Shown here piece by piece: positions 55,787 to 64,000 of a stretch of DNA of 64,000 nucleotides. Each line of letters starts with the position of its first letter. Within the stretch, counting starts at the first letter, position 1. A model generated the notes under the pieces. That model was given only the letters and a program-made list of their open reading frames with translations, searched no databases and was not told the origin of the DNA. The position numbers and the translations under genes were made by a program. This DNA is from Aurantiacibacter odishensis (GTDB lineage Bacteria; Pseudomonadota; Alphaproteobacteria; Sphingomonadales; Sphingomonadaceae): assembly GCF_003605195.1 (NCBI RefSeq), contig NZ_QYOS01000022.1:1-64000 (forward strand), given 5' to 3'.

Positions 55787-56440
55787 TTACCGCTGCACCA
55801 GCATCCCGCGCTTGCCCGCGACGATGAAGCACGACACCATCAGCAGCCCTGCGAACAGGGTCAGCCAGTCGAGCGGGGCCGGGCCGGTGACATATTCGAG
55901 GTGCGCCAGCAGCGACCAGCCGCCGCCGATCAGAAAGGCGAGATAGAACGCTGTGGAAGTCGCCTCGGTCGAGACGCTGGCCATCAGTTCGTCTGTGTGG
56001 CGGCGCTGGCGCGATCCGGCGAACCACGCGAGGCCCACCAGCCCCACGACGGCGACCAGCACCACGCCGGGGGCCAGCGGACCGCCGGGCACCCCGATCG
56101 CCGCCACCACCAATGCCACGCCGAGCGCGACCATGCCGACCGCGCTCCAGGTCAACATGCGGTGCTGTTCGCGCAATTCGTCGGCATCCTCGACGTTCAG
56201 GAACCGCGCACCGACGGACGGGCTGACGAGCCCGACGCTCACGGACAGCGCGGTGAGGAGGTAGACGATGCCGACCAGCCCCGCGATCTCCTGCGAGACG
56301 GCGAATTCGCCTAGCGTGCCAGTCTTCACCAATTGCATGAATCCCATCGCGGCAAGGAAGCCGGCCACGCCGCCAAGGCCGAGCGCGAGGATCATCTTCT
56401 TGGTCTTGCTCTTGGGTTTGTTGTCGATTGCCATGTCCAT
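55787..56440 (-). CDS. Membrane protein paired with an XRE regulator, function unknown
   Basis: I do not recognise the family. The 217-residue protein has a basic N terminus (KPKSKTKK) and about six membrane helices, with a short acidic cytoplasmic loop around residues 80-95. Small XRE regulators paired with integral membrane proteins of this size are common in bacteria, but their role is unclear. It begins at ATG 56440 (or ATG 56434), overlapping the regulator stop region by no more than a few bases, so it is co-transcribed. Regulation is probably through the operators at 56668-56721. Confidence 0.78.
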   Translation of the reverse strand: MDMAIDNKPKSKTKKMILALGLGGVAGFLAAMGFMQLVKTGTLGEFAVSQEIAGLVGIVYLLTALSVSVGLVSPSVGARFLNVEDADELREQHRMLTWSAVGMVALGVALVVAAIGVPGGPLAPGVVLVAVVGLVGLAWFAGSRQRRHTDELMASVSTEATSTAFYLAFLIGGGWSLLAHLEYVTGPAPLDWLTLFAGLLMVSCFIVAGKRGMLVQR

Positions 56441-56650
56441 TTACTCCGCCTCCGGTTCCCAGTCGTCGATGAATATCTCCGGCACGCTCACGGCGAACAG
56501 CTTCGCCATGCGCAACGCCAGCGGCAGGCTGGGATCGTACTTGTCGGTCTCCACCGCGTTGATCGTCTGTCGCGAAACGCCCAGCCGCCGGGCGAGTTCG
56601 CCCTGGCTCCAGCCCTGCCCTTCGCGATGTTCCTTCACGCGGTTCTTCAC
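56441..56650 (-). CDS. Small XRE-family transcriptional regulator
   Basis: This 69-residue helix-turn-helix protein is of the Cro/CI type. Helices 2 and 3 are in SQGELARRLGVSRQTINAVE, followed by the typical YDPSLPLALRMAKLF block; the C-terminal residues are acidic. It resembles the short YozG-like regulators that pair with membrane proteins. Upstream are three operator-like copies within its likely promoter, so autorepression is probable. It is encoded directly before the membrane protein, with one base between. Confidence 0.92.
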   Translation of the reverse strand: MKNRVKEHREGQGWSQGELARRLGVSRQTINAVETDKYDPSLPLALRMAKLFAVSVPEIFIDDWEPEAE

Positions 56651-56667
56651 CGAATCATCCCGTCTGC

Positions 56668-56721
56668 CTGTAAAGAGCTCTTTACTGTAAAGAACTCTTG
56701 TCAGTCAAGAGCTCTTTACAG
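56668..56721. promoter_or_regulatory. Operator array: three CTGTAAAGAGCTCTT(T/G) copies
   Basis: Copies 1 (56668-56683) and 2 (56685-56700) are direct repeats 17 bp apart. Copy 3 (56706-56721) is inverted after a 5-bp gap. Copy 1 is itself part of the perfect palindrome GTAAAGAGCTCTTTAC (56670-56685). A minus-strand -35 TTGACT (56708-56703) and -10-like TAAAGA (56684-56679) lie inside the array, so a bound regulator would block its own promoter. Confidence 0.8.
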
Positions 56722-56787
56722 ACCTTTCCTACAGTCGCGCACCGGGCCTAGCGCCACCACCCGATTAACTGCAGGATTTACAAGGTC

Positions 56788-57393
56788 ATGACTCGCAAAC
56801 CGCTCTTCGATACCGTCCGCCGCATCCTCGGCCGTCCGCTCTCGCACAAGGAGGTCGCGCAGATCGACGAGGCCGCCGATCTTTTGCTCCGGGACTGTGT
56901 TCCAGGTGTTCCAGGTTCGCCCGCCCCCACGGCCATCGGGCCGGAAGGTGTCGCCCTGATCAAACAGTTCGAGGGCTGTGCGAAGACGCGGATTGATGGC
57001 CGGGTGGAAGCCTACCCCGACCCCGGCACGGGCGGCGCGCCGTGGACTATCGGCTGGGGCGCGACCGGGCCGGGAATCGAGAAGGACACCGTCTGGACAC
57101 AGGACGCCTGCGACGCGCGGCTGGAAGCCGACCTCGAACGCTACGCCTCGCAGGTCGCCGCCGCACTGGGCGATGCCCCCACCAGCCAGCTTCAGTTCGA
57201 TGCGCTGGTCAGCTTCCACTACAACACCGGTGCCATTTCCAACGCCACTCTCACGCGCAAGCACAGTGCGGGCGACTTCGAGGGCGCGGCAGAAGAGTTC
57301 GCGCGCTGGTGCTATGCCGGGGGCCGGGTGATGCGCGGACTGGCCCGCCGCCGTGCGGCCGAAGCTGCGCTCTATCGCCGCGGAACGCACTAG
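56788..57393 (+). CDS. GH24 phage-type lysozyme
   Basis: This 201-residue muramidase of glycoside hydrolase family 24 cleaves peptidoglycan. A variable N-terminal region of about 50 residues precedes the catalytic glutamate E62 in FEGC, followed by TIGWG near residue 87 and SFHYNTGA near residue 147. There is no signal peptide, which is common for endolysins that depend on a holin, but no holin or other phage gene is near. It lies divergent from the XRE regulator over 137 bp that hold three operator copies. A domesticated lysozyme is likely. Confidence 0.88.
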   Translation: MTRKPLFDTVRRILGRPLSHKEVAQIDEAADLLLRDCVPGVPGSPAPTAIGPEGVALIKQFEGCAKTRIDGRVEAYPDPGTGGAPWTIGWGATGPGIEKDTVWTQDACDARLEADLERYASQVAAALGDAPTSQLQFDALVSFHYNTGAISNATLTRKHSAGDFEGAAEEFARWCYAGGRVMRGLARRRAAEAALYRRGTH

Positions 57394-57449
57394 CGGGCGG
57401 AACCACCTGCCAAGTCCCGCCGTTTCTCGGTTCCAAGAGGAGTCCAGAG

Positions 57450-58526
57450 ATGAAACTACTGTTCGCATCGATCTCGGCCATCGCCCTCGCTGCCGCCCCT
57501 GCCCTTGCCCAGGGGAACGGCAACGGTAACGGCGGTGGCAACGGAAACAACGGCAACCGGGGCGGACCGCCTGCGCAGGCGGGTCCGTCCAATCCCGGAG
57601 GCGGCAACGGCAACGCCAATCGCGGCAACCGTGGCGGCGGCCAGATGGAAGCTCGCGGTGAACGTGGTGGCGGCTCTCCACCACAGGCACGCGGTAACGG
57701 CAATGGCAATGGCAATGGCGGCGGACCGCCGGTGGCGCGTGGAAACGGCAACGGTGGCGGCCCGCCTGTAGCGCGCGGCAACGGCAATGGCGGTGGCCCG
57801 CCGGCCGCCCGCGGTAACGGCAACGGCGGCGGTCCTCCCGCCGTACGCGGGAATGGAAACGGTGGAAATCGCGGCAATGCGGACATCGGCTTGCGTTACG
57901 ATGATGGGCCAGATTTCGATTTCCGCCGAGTATCCACCCGCATCGCCGATGGATGCCCTCCCGGCCTCGCGAAGAAGTACAACGGCTGTCGTCCGCCAGG
58001 CCTCGCCCGCCAGCAGGACCGGTACCGATACAGCCGCTATTCGCCTGACTGGTGGGGACTCGGCGGCCTGTTCGGCGACAGGCGCGGCAGCTATTACTAC
58101 GACGATGGCTTCCTGTTGCGGCTCGGCAGCGGCGGCGGCATCTCCGGCTACATTCCCCTGCTGGGCGGTGCGCTGTCCATCGGCAACCCGTGGCCGGACG
58201 ACTACCGCTATTCGCGCATGCCGACCTATTACGAAAACTACTACGGCCTCGGCAGCTACGATCGCTATCGTTACGCCGACAACGTCGTCTACCGGATGGA
58301 CCCGGAAACCGCCGCAATCACCTCCATCGCGGCGCTGCTGACTGGCGACCAGTTCACCGTCGGCCAGCCCATGCCGCGTGGCTATGACGTTTACAACGTG
58401 CCCTACAGCTACCGCGATCGTTACTACGACCGGCCCGGCGCGATGTACCGCTACAACGATGGCTACGTTTACGAGATCGATCCGGAAACCCGGCTCGTTG
58501 CCGCGGCCATCGAACTGCTGATCTGA
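57450..58526 (+). CDS. Exported Gly/Asn-repeat protein with RcnB-like C terminus
   Basis: This 358-residue protein has a signal peptide (residues 1-20, cleavage after ALA), then a region of about 125 residues made of GNGNGGG-type repeats, and a Tyr/Arg-rich C-terminal part with two RcnB-like segments (VVYRMDPETAAI and MYRYNDGYVYEIDPE). RcnB in E. coli is a periplasmic protein in nickel and cobalt homeostasis; whether that role applies here is unknown. The ribosome binding site AAGAGGAG precedes ATG 57450. It is followed by the fasciclin gene after 14 bp. Confidence 0.83.
   Translation: MKLLFASISAIALAAAPALAQGNGNGNGGGNGNNGNRGGPPAQAGPSNPGGGNGNANRGNRGGGQMEARGERGGGSPPQARGNGNGNGNGGGPPVARGNGNGGGPPVARGNGNGGGPPAARGNGNGGGPPAVRGNGNGGNRGNADIGLRYDDGPDFDFRRVSTRIADGCPPGLAKKYNGCRPPGLARQQDRYRYSRYSPDWWGLGGLFGDRRGSYYYDDGFLLRLGSGGGISGYIPLLGGALSIGNPWPDDYRYSRMPTYYENYYGLGSYDRYRYADNVVYRMDPETAAITSIAALLTGDQFTVGQPMPRGYDVYNVPYSYRDRYYDRPGAMYRYNDGYVYEIDPETRLVAAAIELLI
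57693..57866 (+). repeat. GNGNGGGPP(V/A)(A/V)R tandem repeats
   Basis: Residues 82-139 contain four units of about 12 residues (36 bp) and a truncated one: two end in PPVAR, one in PPAAR and one in PPAVR. The DNA copies differ in third positions but keep the period, as expected of an array that is still expanding or contracting. Confidence 0.9.
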
Positions 58527-58540
58527 GAGGAAACCCGGCA

Positions 58541-59095
58541 ATGACGAAGAGAACAATCCTCACCGCCCTCGCGGCGGGCAGCATGCTCGCCCTGACGGCC
58601 TGCGGTTCCGACGGTGCGGAAGATGCCGAAGGCGGTGGCGAGATCAGCAGCGGAACCCTTGCCGCGCTGATCGAGGACCAGGGCGAGTTGTCGACCACCG
58701 CAGATATCCTGGGCGACACCGGCCTCCAGAACGTGTTCGACGGCAACGCCCCCTACACGATCTTTGCGCCGACCGACGACGCGTTCGAGGCATTGGAAAT
58801 CCCTCTCGAAGGCGAGGAAGCCCAGGCCGCCCGCGTCGCCATCCTGCGCGAGCACATCGTCCCCGGCTTCCTGACCCGCGACGATATCGTGGGCGCGATC
58901 GAAAGCGGTGGGGGCTCGGTGGAAATGCAGACCATGGGTTCCAATACACTCACGTTCAGCGAAGACGGCGACACACTTCTCGTGGCCTCCTCCGACGGGA
59001 CAGAGGCCCGCGTTGCCGGCGCCGGGATGAGCGGCGCCAATGGCTCGGTTTTCCCGATAGACGGCGTGCTGAAGTCCACCGACGAACCGGACTGA
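58541..59095 (+). CDS. Fasciclin (FAS1) domain lipoprotein
   Basis: This 184-residue protein has a lipobox (LTAC, C21), an acidic spacer to about residue 40, and one FAS1 domain. The H1 motif YTIFAPTDDAFEAL and the H2 motif near NGSVFPIDGVL are clear. FAS1 domains mediate adhesion or binding in the envelope. It follows the Gly/Asn-repeat protein by 14 bp, so the two form an envelope operon. A strong bidirectional terminator follows. Confidence 0.92.
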   Translation: MTKRTILTALAAGSMLALTACGSDGAEDAEGGGEISSGTLAALIEDQGELSTTADILGDTGLQNVFDGNAPYTIFAPTDDAFEALEIPLEGEEAQAARVAILREHIVPGFLTRDDIVGAIESGGGSVEMQTMGSNTLTFSEDGDTLLVASSDGTEARVAGAGMSGANGSVFPIDGVLKSTDEPD

Positions 59096-59115
59096 TACTC
59101 TTGACCCCACAATAG

Positions 59116-59152
59116 AAAAGGGGGCGGCCCTTTTACAGGCCGCCCCCTTTTT
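59116..59152. terminator. Bidirectional terminator between fasciclin gene and tamB
   Basis: A perfect 14-bp stem (AAAAGGGGGCGGCC/GGCCGCCCCCTTTT) with an 8-nt loop is flanked by a T-run on each strand, ending both the plus-strand fasciclin gene and minus-strand tamB. Confidence 0.95.
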
Positions 59153-59180
59153 CGTGTGCCGCTTCCGCCTTGCTGCGGCC

Positions 59181-62100
59181 TCAGTAATCCCGCCGGTATT
59201 CCGCAGCTGCCTGGTGCCGCCCGATGGTGCTGACCGTGGCCAGCAGGTTGAGCCAGCTCGTAACCCGGAATTCCAGCTCGCTGGCGCTGTAGCCCGCGCC
59301 GTCAGTTATGATCTCGACGTAGAAGCGGCGACCGAAGTTCTTGCCGAGCGCCACCGCCGTGCCGCGATCCAGCGCCGGATCCGCGCTGATGATGCGCAGG
59401 CGGTCAAGGCCAATGGCATTGCGCAACTGGTTGATCGGGCCCGTACCGCCGCCGCCGCGCAAGGATGCGACCGCCGCGCCGAGTTGCAGTGCATCGGTGG
59501 CGGAAAGATCGGTAATCGAGCCACCGAACAGCAGACGTGCCAGCAGTTCCTCCTCCGGCAATGCTGGTGTGGAGGAGAAGGTAATCTGCGGCTGGCTGGC
59601 GTTGCCCGTCACGTCCACCTCGACGCTGATGCCGTTCACATCGGTCGCGGCCGTCAGGTCGATCCGCGGGTCTATGGGCAGACTCTGGTCGAAATCGATT
59701 TCGCCGCGCGTGATCTCGAAACGGGTGCCGGCGAAGGAGTAGAAGCCCTGCCGCGGAACGATGGAGACAGAGCCACCCACGCGCGGATCATCGGTCGTAC
59801 CGCGCAGCAGCAGGTTTTCGGTGCGCCATTCGCTGTCCAGGCCCATGCCATCCACGCGGATGCCACCGGGCGCGCGCACGTCGATCAGGAAGCGCCATGG
59901 CTGCGTCGAGGCGACCGTGGGTGCGATATCGGCGGGTCGGTTGATCTCGCGTATTGCGACATTCGGCAGTTCGGCAAGGACTTCGGAGCTGCCGAGAGAC
60001 CATCGTGCACTCCGGGCTTCCAGACGGCCGGCAATCGTTCCGCCAACGCCGTTGGAGACGATGCGCAGCGGGCCGGTGATAGTCGCGCCCATGTTTTCAA
60101 GATCAAGGATCTCGGCGTTGCGCGCGGCGATGCGCAGATCGATCTGCGGGCCGCGCTCCGCCGAGATGTCGGACAGGTCGACGAACCCACTGCCCGACAC
60201 GCGCCCGCCGTTCGGCGCGTTGCCGGCAAAGCGAGTGATCGCCAGGCGGGAGCCGGTGAAGGTGCCGCGCGCTTCCACGCCGGTGATATCGGTGCCGGTC
60301 AGCCCGCTGCGGATGCGCAGGTTGTCGCCCGACATCGAACCGCGCACCTGCGGGTTGCCCAGCGAGCCGCGCATGTTCGCGGCCACGGAAATGTCGCCGG
60401 TCATGTCCAGCAGGTCTATCGCTGCAAGGCGCCAGAGCGTGGCTGCGGAACCGTTGAAACGGAACTGGCCGTTGAGGTCACCATTGTAGAGCCGTTCCAC
60501 CAGGCCGCCGCTTTGCGCGAGGTCGGAAATGCGTGCCTGCAGGCGGCCATCGGCAGAGCCATTGTCGGACATCACGGCGCGGGCCTGCAGGTCGGTTTCC
60601 GAAAGCCGAGCCACCAGCGCGATGTCCATGGGTTCGGATGTGAGCAGGAGGCTGGAGCGCGTGAGGTCGTCCACCATGAGGCGCGCCTCGCCTACTGGCA
60701 GACCACTCGGCGCTGCCGACATCTCGATCACGCCGGAAATCTCGCCGCCCAACCCCAGATCGCCCGAAAGCGCGCCGACGAGGCCAAGCGGCATGTCGTT
60801 CAAGGCTATGCGGCCTTGCGGAGCGCCTTCACCGCCGAAAGTGCCGCTGGCGATGATGAAGCCGCCGCCATAGGAAAGCTGCGAGCGTTGCAGTTCCCAG
60901 CCGCCGCCTTCCTGCGCCAGCAACACGGCGCGGCGTGGCATGGAAATGTCACGGCCGCCGTAGGAGCCGTCCACGGCCACCGCGATCCGTTCGGGCGAGA
61001 CCTGGCCGTTCACGAGCAGCTCGAAACGGCTACCACGCGATCCGGTAAGCGCGGCATCGAACGTGCCCGCGCCGTTCACCACTTCCGCCTGCGCGGCGAG
61101 GCGACCGATGAAGATGCTGCCGTAGGACAGGCCCTGCAGGTTCGCATTGCCGGTGACCGTGGTGTTCCCTTCCGCGATCAGGCCGCTGGCATCCACGGTG
61201 CCGCTGGCGATCATGATCGGTGTCGCCCCGCCAAAACGTGCGCCGTCTGCCACAAGGTCGATGTCGAAGCCTTGCCCGCCATCACGCACGGCGAGGTCGA
61301 TCGTGCCGTCCAGCCCGCCGCGGCCGACGTCGAGCGTACCGGCCACGCCGCCATCGACAAGGTCGAGCGTGCCGCTGACGCGCGTTTCGGCAACGTCGAG
61401 CCGGTCTATCCGGATGGCCGAGGTTCCATCCTCGCGGGAAATGAAGCCGAGTTCGCCGCTGAATTCGCCCAGTGTAGACATGCCCTGGGTCTCGATGGCG
61501 AAACCATCACCGGAGGGCGTGATGCTGACGCGCACGTCGGCGAGGCCGGCGGCGGGAAGCGGGTCTGCCAGCACAAGCTCGACGTAGGGGCCATCCTCCG
61601 CCAGGGTCGCTTCCACCGTGAAGGGGCCATACTCGATATGCCGCCCGCTGCCGACCACACTGGTGCCCGCATCATCCACCCGGCCATCGAGCGTGGCCGT
61701 CAGCTTGGTTGCGTTGATGGACATGGCATTGAAAGCCAGCGGCATTTCACCGCCAAGAGCAATGCCGCCGTTGAACCGGATATTCTCACCCGCGACAGTG
61801 GTGATCGTCTCGTTCGTCACCTGATCGACCCGCCCCTGCAGTTCCGCACGCAGCATCCAGGGCGCGTCGCCGCCAATGCGGAAACGGATTTGCGCGCCGG
61901 CATCCACCGTGCCCACACCGCCAAATGCGAGATCGGCGATATTGACCGGGCCGTTCACGCGCGTGAGGCCGGTATCGAGATTGCTCTTGAGACCAAGCTG
62001 TGCGCGAAGGCCGCGGAACTGCACGGCAAGGTCGTCCGACAGAATCTCGTTCCCGGCATAGACGATGGTGCCACCCAAGCTGCCGTTGACGAGGCGCGGA

Positions 62101-63404
62101 TCGAACATTTCGTTGCCGCTGACAATGCGACCGATGGCAGCGTCGACAGGCACCGTGACGCGCGAGCCGTCGAATGTCAGCGTGCCTTGCTGGAAGACGT
62201 TCGAGACGACGATGCCGCCCGCGTCGATCTCGTCAACCGTCAGCGTGTGCGGCAAGGTCAGTTCGCGGAAAGGCCCGTTGAGCGTGCCCTGCAGGTCCAG
62301 CCCGTTCAGCGCCACGTCGGGCGAGAACAGGGTTGCGTCCAGAAGCTGCACACCGATGTCGAAATCGCGGAAGGCGTTGTCGGCAAGGTCTATCGTGCCG
62401 TCGCCGTCGGCGTTCACGCCCCGCGCACGCAGGACGAAATCGCCTTCCAGCACCGAGTCAACAAGAGTGCCCGAAGCAGAGAGCGTAACCAAGTCCCCCA
62501 GCGCGCGGGCAGGCAGTCCGTCGACGTAAGCTCCCGGCCTTGCCTGGCCGACGATGCGGTACTGGCCGCTTTCGTTGTAAAGGTCGAAATCAAGGAGTTC
62601 GCCGCCGCCCTGCGTGGCCAGCAGGTCGCCCCGCCAGGACGACCACGTGCCATCGCCCTCCAGCGTGATCGTGAGATCCTCTTCAGCCCCCACCATCGCG
62701 GCAAGAAAGCCGCCTGCGGGTGCCTGCCATTCGAGATCCAGGTCGAAGCGGTCGCCATCGGGCTCGGCATGGATCAGCGCGGCAAATTCGTCACCGCCGC
62801 CGAAGTCGCCATCTGCATCGAGGTAAACGAGGCCGTCGCGAATGTCGGCCTCTGCCGCGAAGTTGATCGTGCGCTGTTCGCCCAACAGACCTTCGGCGAC
62901 GGTCAGATTGTCGATAACGAAGCGATCGATGCGAATGTCGAAATCGGGGAGGATAGGCGCGTCCGGATCGCCGGGATTTAGTTGAGGCGCGGCGTAGAGT
63001 GTTCCATCAGTCAGAACCAGGTGACGCACATCCAGCCCGCTGGTGAACCAGCGATAGGGCCGCCAGTTCAGGTCGATGGACGGCACCTCCAGGAACAGCG
63101 TATCGTTGGCGTCGTAAAGCTTCACGTCCTTGAACGTGCTGCTCCACAGGATGGAACCGTCGATCTCGCCAACTTCGACTTTGAGGCCCGAGGCGGGGGC
63201 CACGCTGCTGATCTGGTCGACGATGAACTGGCGGCCGGGCGGCGTATGCAGGAAAGCCACAGCGAGCAGCACCAAGCCAACCAGCGCGGCAAGCACCCAG
63301 CCGATGCCTTTCAGGATGCGGATCGGGATCCGGCGCTTGCCACCCTTGCGCGCCGCCGTGCCTTCCTCTTCGAGGCCCTCGTCCATGGACACGTCGTCAG
63401 CCAT
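59181..63404 (-). CDS. tamB: Translocation and assembly module protein TamB
   Basis: TamB is a large inner-membrane-anchored periplasmic protein that spans to the outer membrane and, with TamA, helps insert outer-membrane proteins and move lipids. The 1407-residue protein has an N-terminal membrane helix near residues 30-50 and a very long beta-helical region, ending in the conserved DUF490 domain with EVDVTGNASQPQITFSSTP and ELLARLLFGGS. The ATG at 63404 overlaps the tamA stop by one base (TGATG). The length is typical. A huge open frame on the opposite strand is a codon-bias shadow. Confidence 0.95.
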   Translation of the reverse strand: MADDVSMDEGLEEEGTAARKGGKRRIPIRILKGIGWVLAALVGLVLLAVAFLHTPPGRQFIVDQISSVAPASGLKVEVGEIDGSILWSSTFKDVKLYDANDTLFLEVPSIDLNWRPYRWFTSGLDVRHLVLTDGTLYAAPQLNPGDPDAPILPDFDIRIDRFVIDNLTVAEGLLGEQRTINFAAEADIRDGLVYLDADGDFGGGDEFAALIHAEPDGDRFDLDLEWQAPAGGFLAAMVGAEEDLTITLEGDGTWSSWRGDLLATQGGGELLDFDLYNESGQYRIVGQARPGAYVDGLPARALGDLVTLSASGTLVDSVLEGDFVLRARGVNADGDGTIDLADNAFRDFDIGVQLLDATLFSPDVALNGLDLQGTLNGPFRELTLPHTLTVDEIDAGGIVVSNVFQQGTLTFDGSRVTVPVDAAIGRIVSGNEMFDPRLVNGSLGGTIVYAGNEILSDDLAVQFRGLRAQLGLKSNLDTGLTRVNGPVNIADLAFGGVGTVDAGAQIRFRIGGDAPWMLRAELQGRVDQVTNETITTVAGENIRFNGGIALGGEMPLAFNAMSINATKLTATLDGRVDDAGTSVVGSGRHIEYGPFTVEATLAEDGPYVELVLADPLPAAGLADVRVSITPSGDGFAIETQGMSTLGEFSGELGFISREDGTSAIRIDRLDVAETRVSGTLDLVDGGVAGTLDVGRGGLDGTIDLAVRDGGQGFDIDLVADGARFGGATPIMIASGTVDASGLIAEGNTTVTGNANLQGLSYGSIFIGRLAAQAEVVNGAGTFDAALTGSRGSRFELLVNGQVSPERIAVAVDGSYGGRDISMPRRAVLLAQEGGGWELQRSQLSYGGGFIIASGTFGGEGAPQGRIALNDMPLGLVGALSGDLGLGGEISGVIEMSAAPSGLPVGEARLMVDDLTRSSLLLTSEPMDIALVARLSETDLQARAVMSDNGSADGRLQARISDLAQSGGLVERLYNGDLNGQFRFNGSAATLWRLAAIDLLDMTGDISVAANMRGSLGNPQVRGSMSGDNLRIRSGLTGTDITGVEARGTFTGSRLAITRFAGNAPNGGRVSGSGFVDLSDISAERGPQIDLRIAARNAEILDLENMGATITGPLRIVSNGVGGTIAGRLEARSARWSLGSSEVLAELPNVAIREINRPADIAPTVASTQPWRFLIDVRAPGGIRVDGMGLDSEWRTENLLLRGTTDDPRVGGSVSIVPRQGFYSFAGTRFEITRGEIDFDQSLPIDPRIDLTAATDVNGISVEVDVTGNASQPQITFSSTPALPEEELLARLLFGGSITDLSATDALQLGAAVASLRGGGGTGPINQLRNAIGLDRLRIISADPALDRGTAVALGKNFGRRFYVEIITDGAGYSASELEFRVTSWLNLLATVSTIGRHQAAAEYRRDY

Positions 63405-64000
63405 CAGAAGGCCTGCCCCAGTCCCACGTAAACGGCCACCCAGCTATCCTCTTCGCGCTTGTTCAAGGGTACCGCGACATCGACCCGCAGGGGACCGAAA
63501 CCGGTTTCATACCGCACGCCTACGCCTGCCCCGAAGCGGATATCGTCGAAGGTCGGCGTTATGCTGCGCGATACCGTGCCGGCATCCACGAAGGGAACGA
63601 CGGATACTGCCCCGTCCATGAAGCCGGTGTCGATCCGCGCCTCTACCGAAGCTTCCACCAGAGAGCGTCCGCCGTTGGGAGTGCCCAGCGCGTTGGTGGG
63701 TCCGATCGACTGGTAGCCATAGCCACGCACCGATCCCCCACCACCTGCATAGAGCCTGCGGGAGGGCGCAATCGCGGCGAGATCAGCACCGATGATCGAG
63801 CCGACGCGCGCCCGGGCAGCCAGCACCACGCCATCGGAGACCCCCTGGTAGGTAGCGAGATCGAACTGCGTTTTCAGATAGGTGGAATTGCTCTCGAACA
63901 CGCGCGAGATCTCGGGCGAAACGCTGGCGCGAATGCGGAAGCCTTCCGTGGGATCAAGCAGGCTGTCGGACGTGTCGAATTGGACGAAAGAGGGCAAGGC
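63404..64000 (-). CDS. tamA: TamA (Omp85-family outer membrane protein), 3' part only
   Basis: The last 198 codons of an Omp85-family beta-barrel run in from the right edge; the N-terminal POTRA domains are outside the window. Visible are barrel strands with GGGGSVRGYGYQSIGP, which holds the conserved (V/I)RG(Y/F) lid-loop motif, and the C-terminal phenylalanine typical of outer-membrane barrels. It pairs with the overlapping tamB. BamA is less likely because of that pairing. Confidence 0.92.
   Translation of the reverse strand, partial: ALPSFVQFDTSDSLLDPTEGFRIRASVSPEISRVFESNSTYLKTQFDLATYQGVSDGVVLAARARVGSIIGADLAAIAPSRRLYAGGGGSVRGYGYQSIGPTNALGTPNGGRSLVEASVEARIDTGFMDGAVSVVPFVDAGTVSRSITPTFDDIRFGAGVGVRYETGFGPLRVDVAVPLNKREEDSWVAVYVGLGQAF

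Noticed and set aside
56788-57393. GH24 lysozyme as part of a prophage
   Set aside because: No holin, integrase, capsid or tail genes and no attachment site on either side; base composition does not differ by eye.
57693-57866. Regular 36-bp repeats resembling a CRISPR array
   Set aside because: The repeats are in frame, code for Gly/Asn-rich peptide and have no unique spacers.
59154-62981. An open frame of 1275 codons on the plus strand across tamB
   Set aside because: It is the antisense shadow of a GC-rich gene with strong codon bias; its translation is low-complexity and Arg/Ala-rich and lacks a known domain, and tamB on the other strand is certain.

Overview
The window is GC-rich chromosomal DNA from an alphaproteobacterium, most likely Sphingomonadales and probably the Erythrobacteraceae. 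The evidence is gene content and order: a complete alphaproteobacterial division and cell wall cluster with an acidic-tailed FtsZ, the cobA-DUF2849-cysI-DUF934-cysH sulfite operon, an obg-proB pair, glnB-glnA and tamA-tamB. There are no insertion sequences, integrases, CRISPR arrays or prophage blocks. Coding density is very high; the longest gap without a gene is about 273 bp (53615-53887).

Left part (1-11820): ugd and queF on the minus strand; then on the plus strand sseA, metC and a MscS-type channel with start and stop codons overlapping; an unassigned membrane protein; and a siroheme and assimilatory sulfate reduction operon (cobA, DUF2849, cysI, DUF934, cysH). A JmjC-like ribosomal oxygenase homologue converges on cysH. 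Next to it is a Tat-exported protein made almost wholly of seven TDSD repeats.

Central part (11933-42194), almost all on the minus strand: an NAD(P)-dependent epimerase-like protein, proB, obg, tRNA-Ala(CGC), a polyproline lipoprotein, a Bax-inhibitor-1 protein, proC, a YbjN protein and a TPR/SPOR protein. Then comes the full dcw cluster, read as mraZ-rsmH-ftsL-ftsI-murE-murF-mraY-murD-ftsW-murG-murC-murB-ddl-ftsQ-ftsA-ftsZ. Nine of its junctions are 4-nt ATGA or GTGA overlaps, which suggests translational coupling. Upstream of mraZ are four GGGA repeats on an exact 10-bp period that fit a MraZ operator. Farther upstream lie a GldG-like pair, cysteine synthase and a 2Fe-2S ferredoxin.

Right part (42266-64000): a HhH-GPD DNA glycosylase, an S9 peptidase, an SDR, phhB, ccmA-ccmB, a CPA1-type antiporter, a lipoprotein cytochrome c, map, a DUF3298 lipoprotein, an M17 aminopeptidase, an SH3-only protein, argC, and glnB-glnA with a sigma54-like promoter. 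These are followed by an XRE regulator plus membrane protein pair with three operator copies, a GH24 lysozyme, a Gly/Asn-repeat RcnB-like protein, a fasciclin lipoprotein, tamB, and the 3' end of tamA, which runs off the right edge.

Many of the genes form one functional picture: sulfur assimilation to cysteine and methionine, nitrogen control with proline and arginine synthesis, and building of the envelope (meso-DAP peptidoglycan, divisome, outer-membrane assembly). I found no convincing new multi-gene defence or mobile system. The most unusual items are the TDSD-repeat protein, the repeat-bearing tail of the MscS channel, the XRE operator array and the SH3-only protein.
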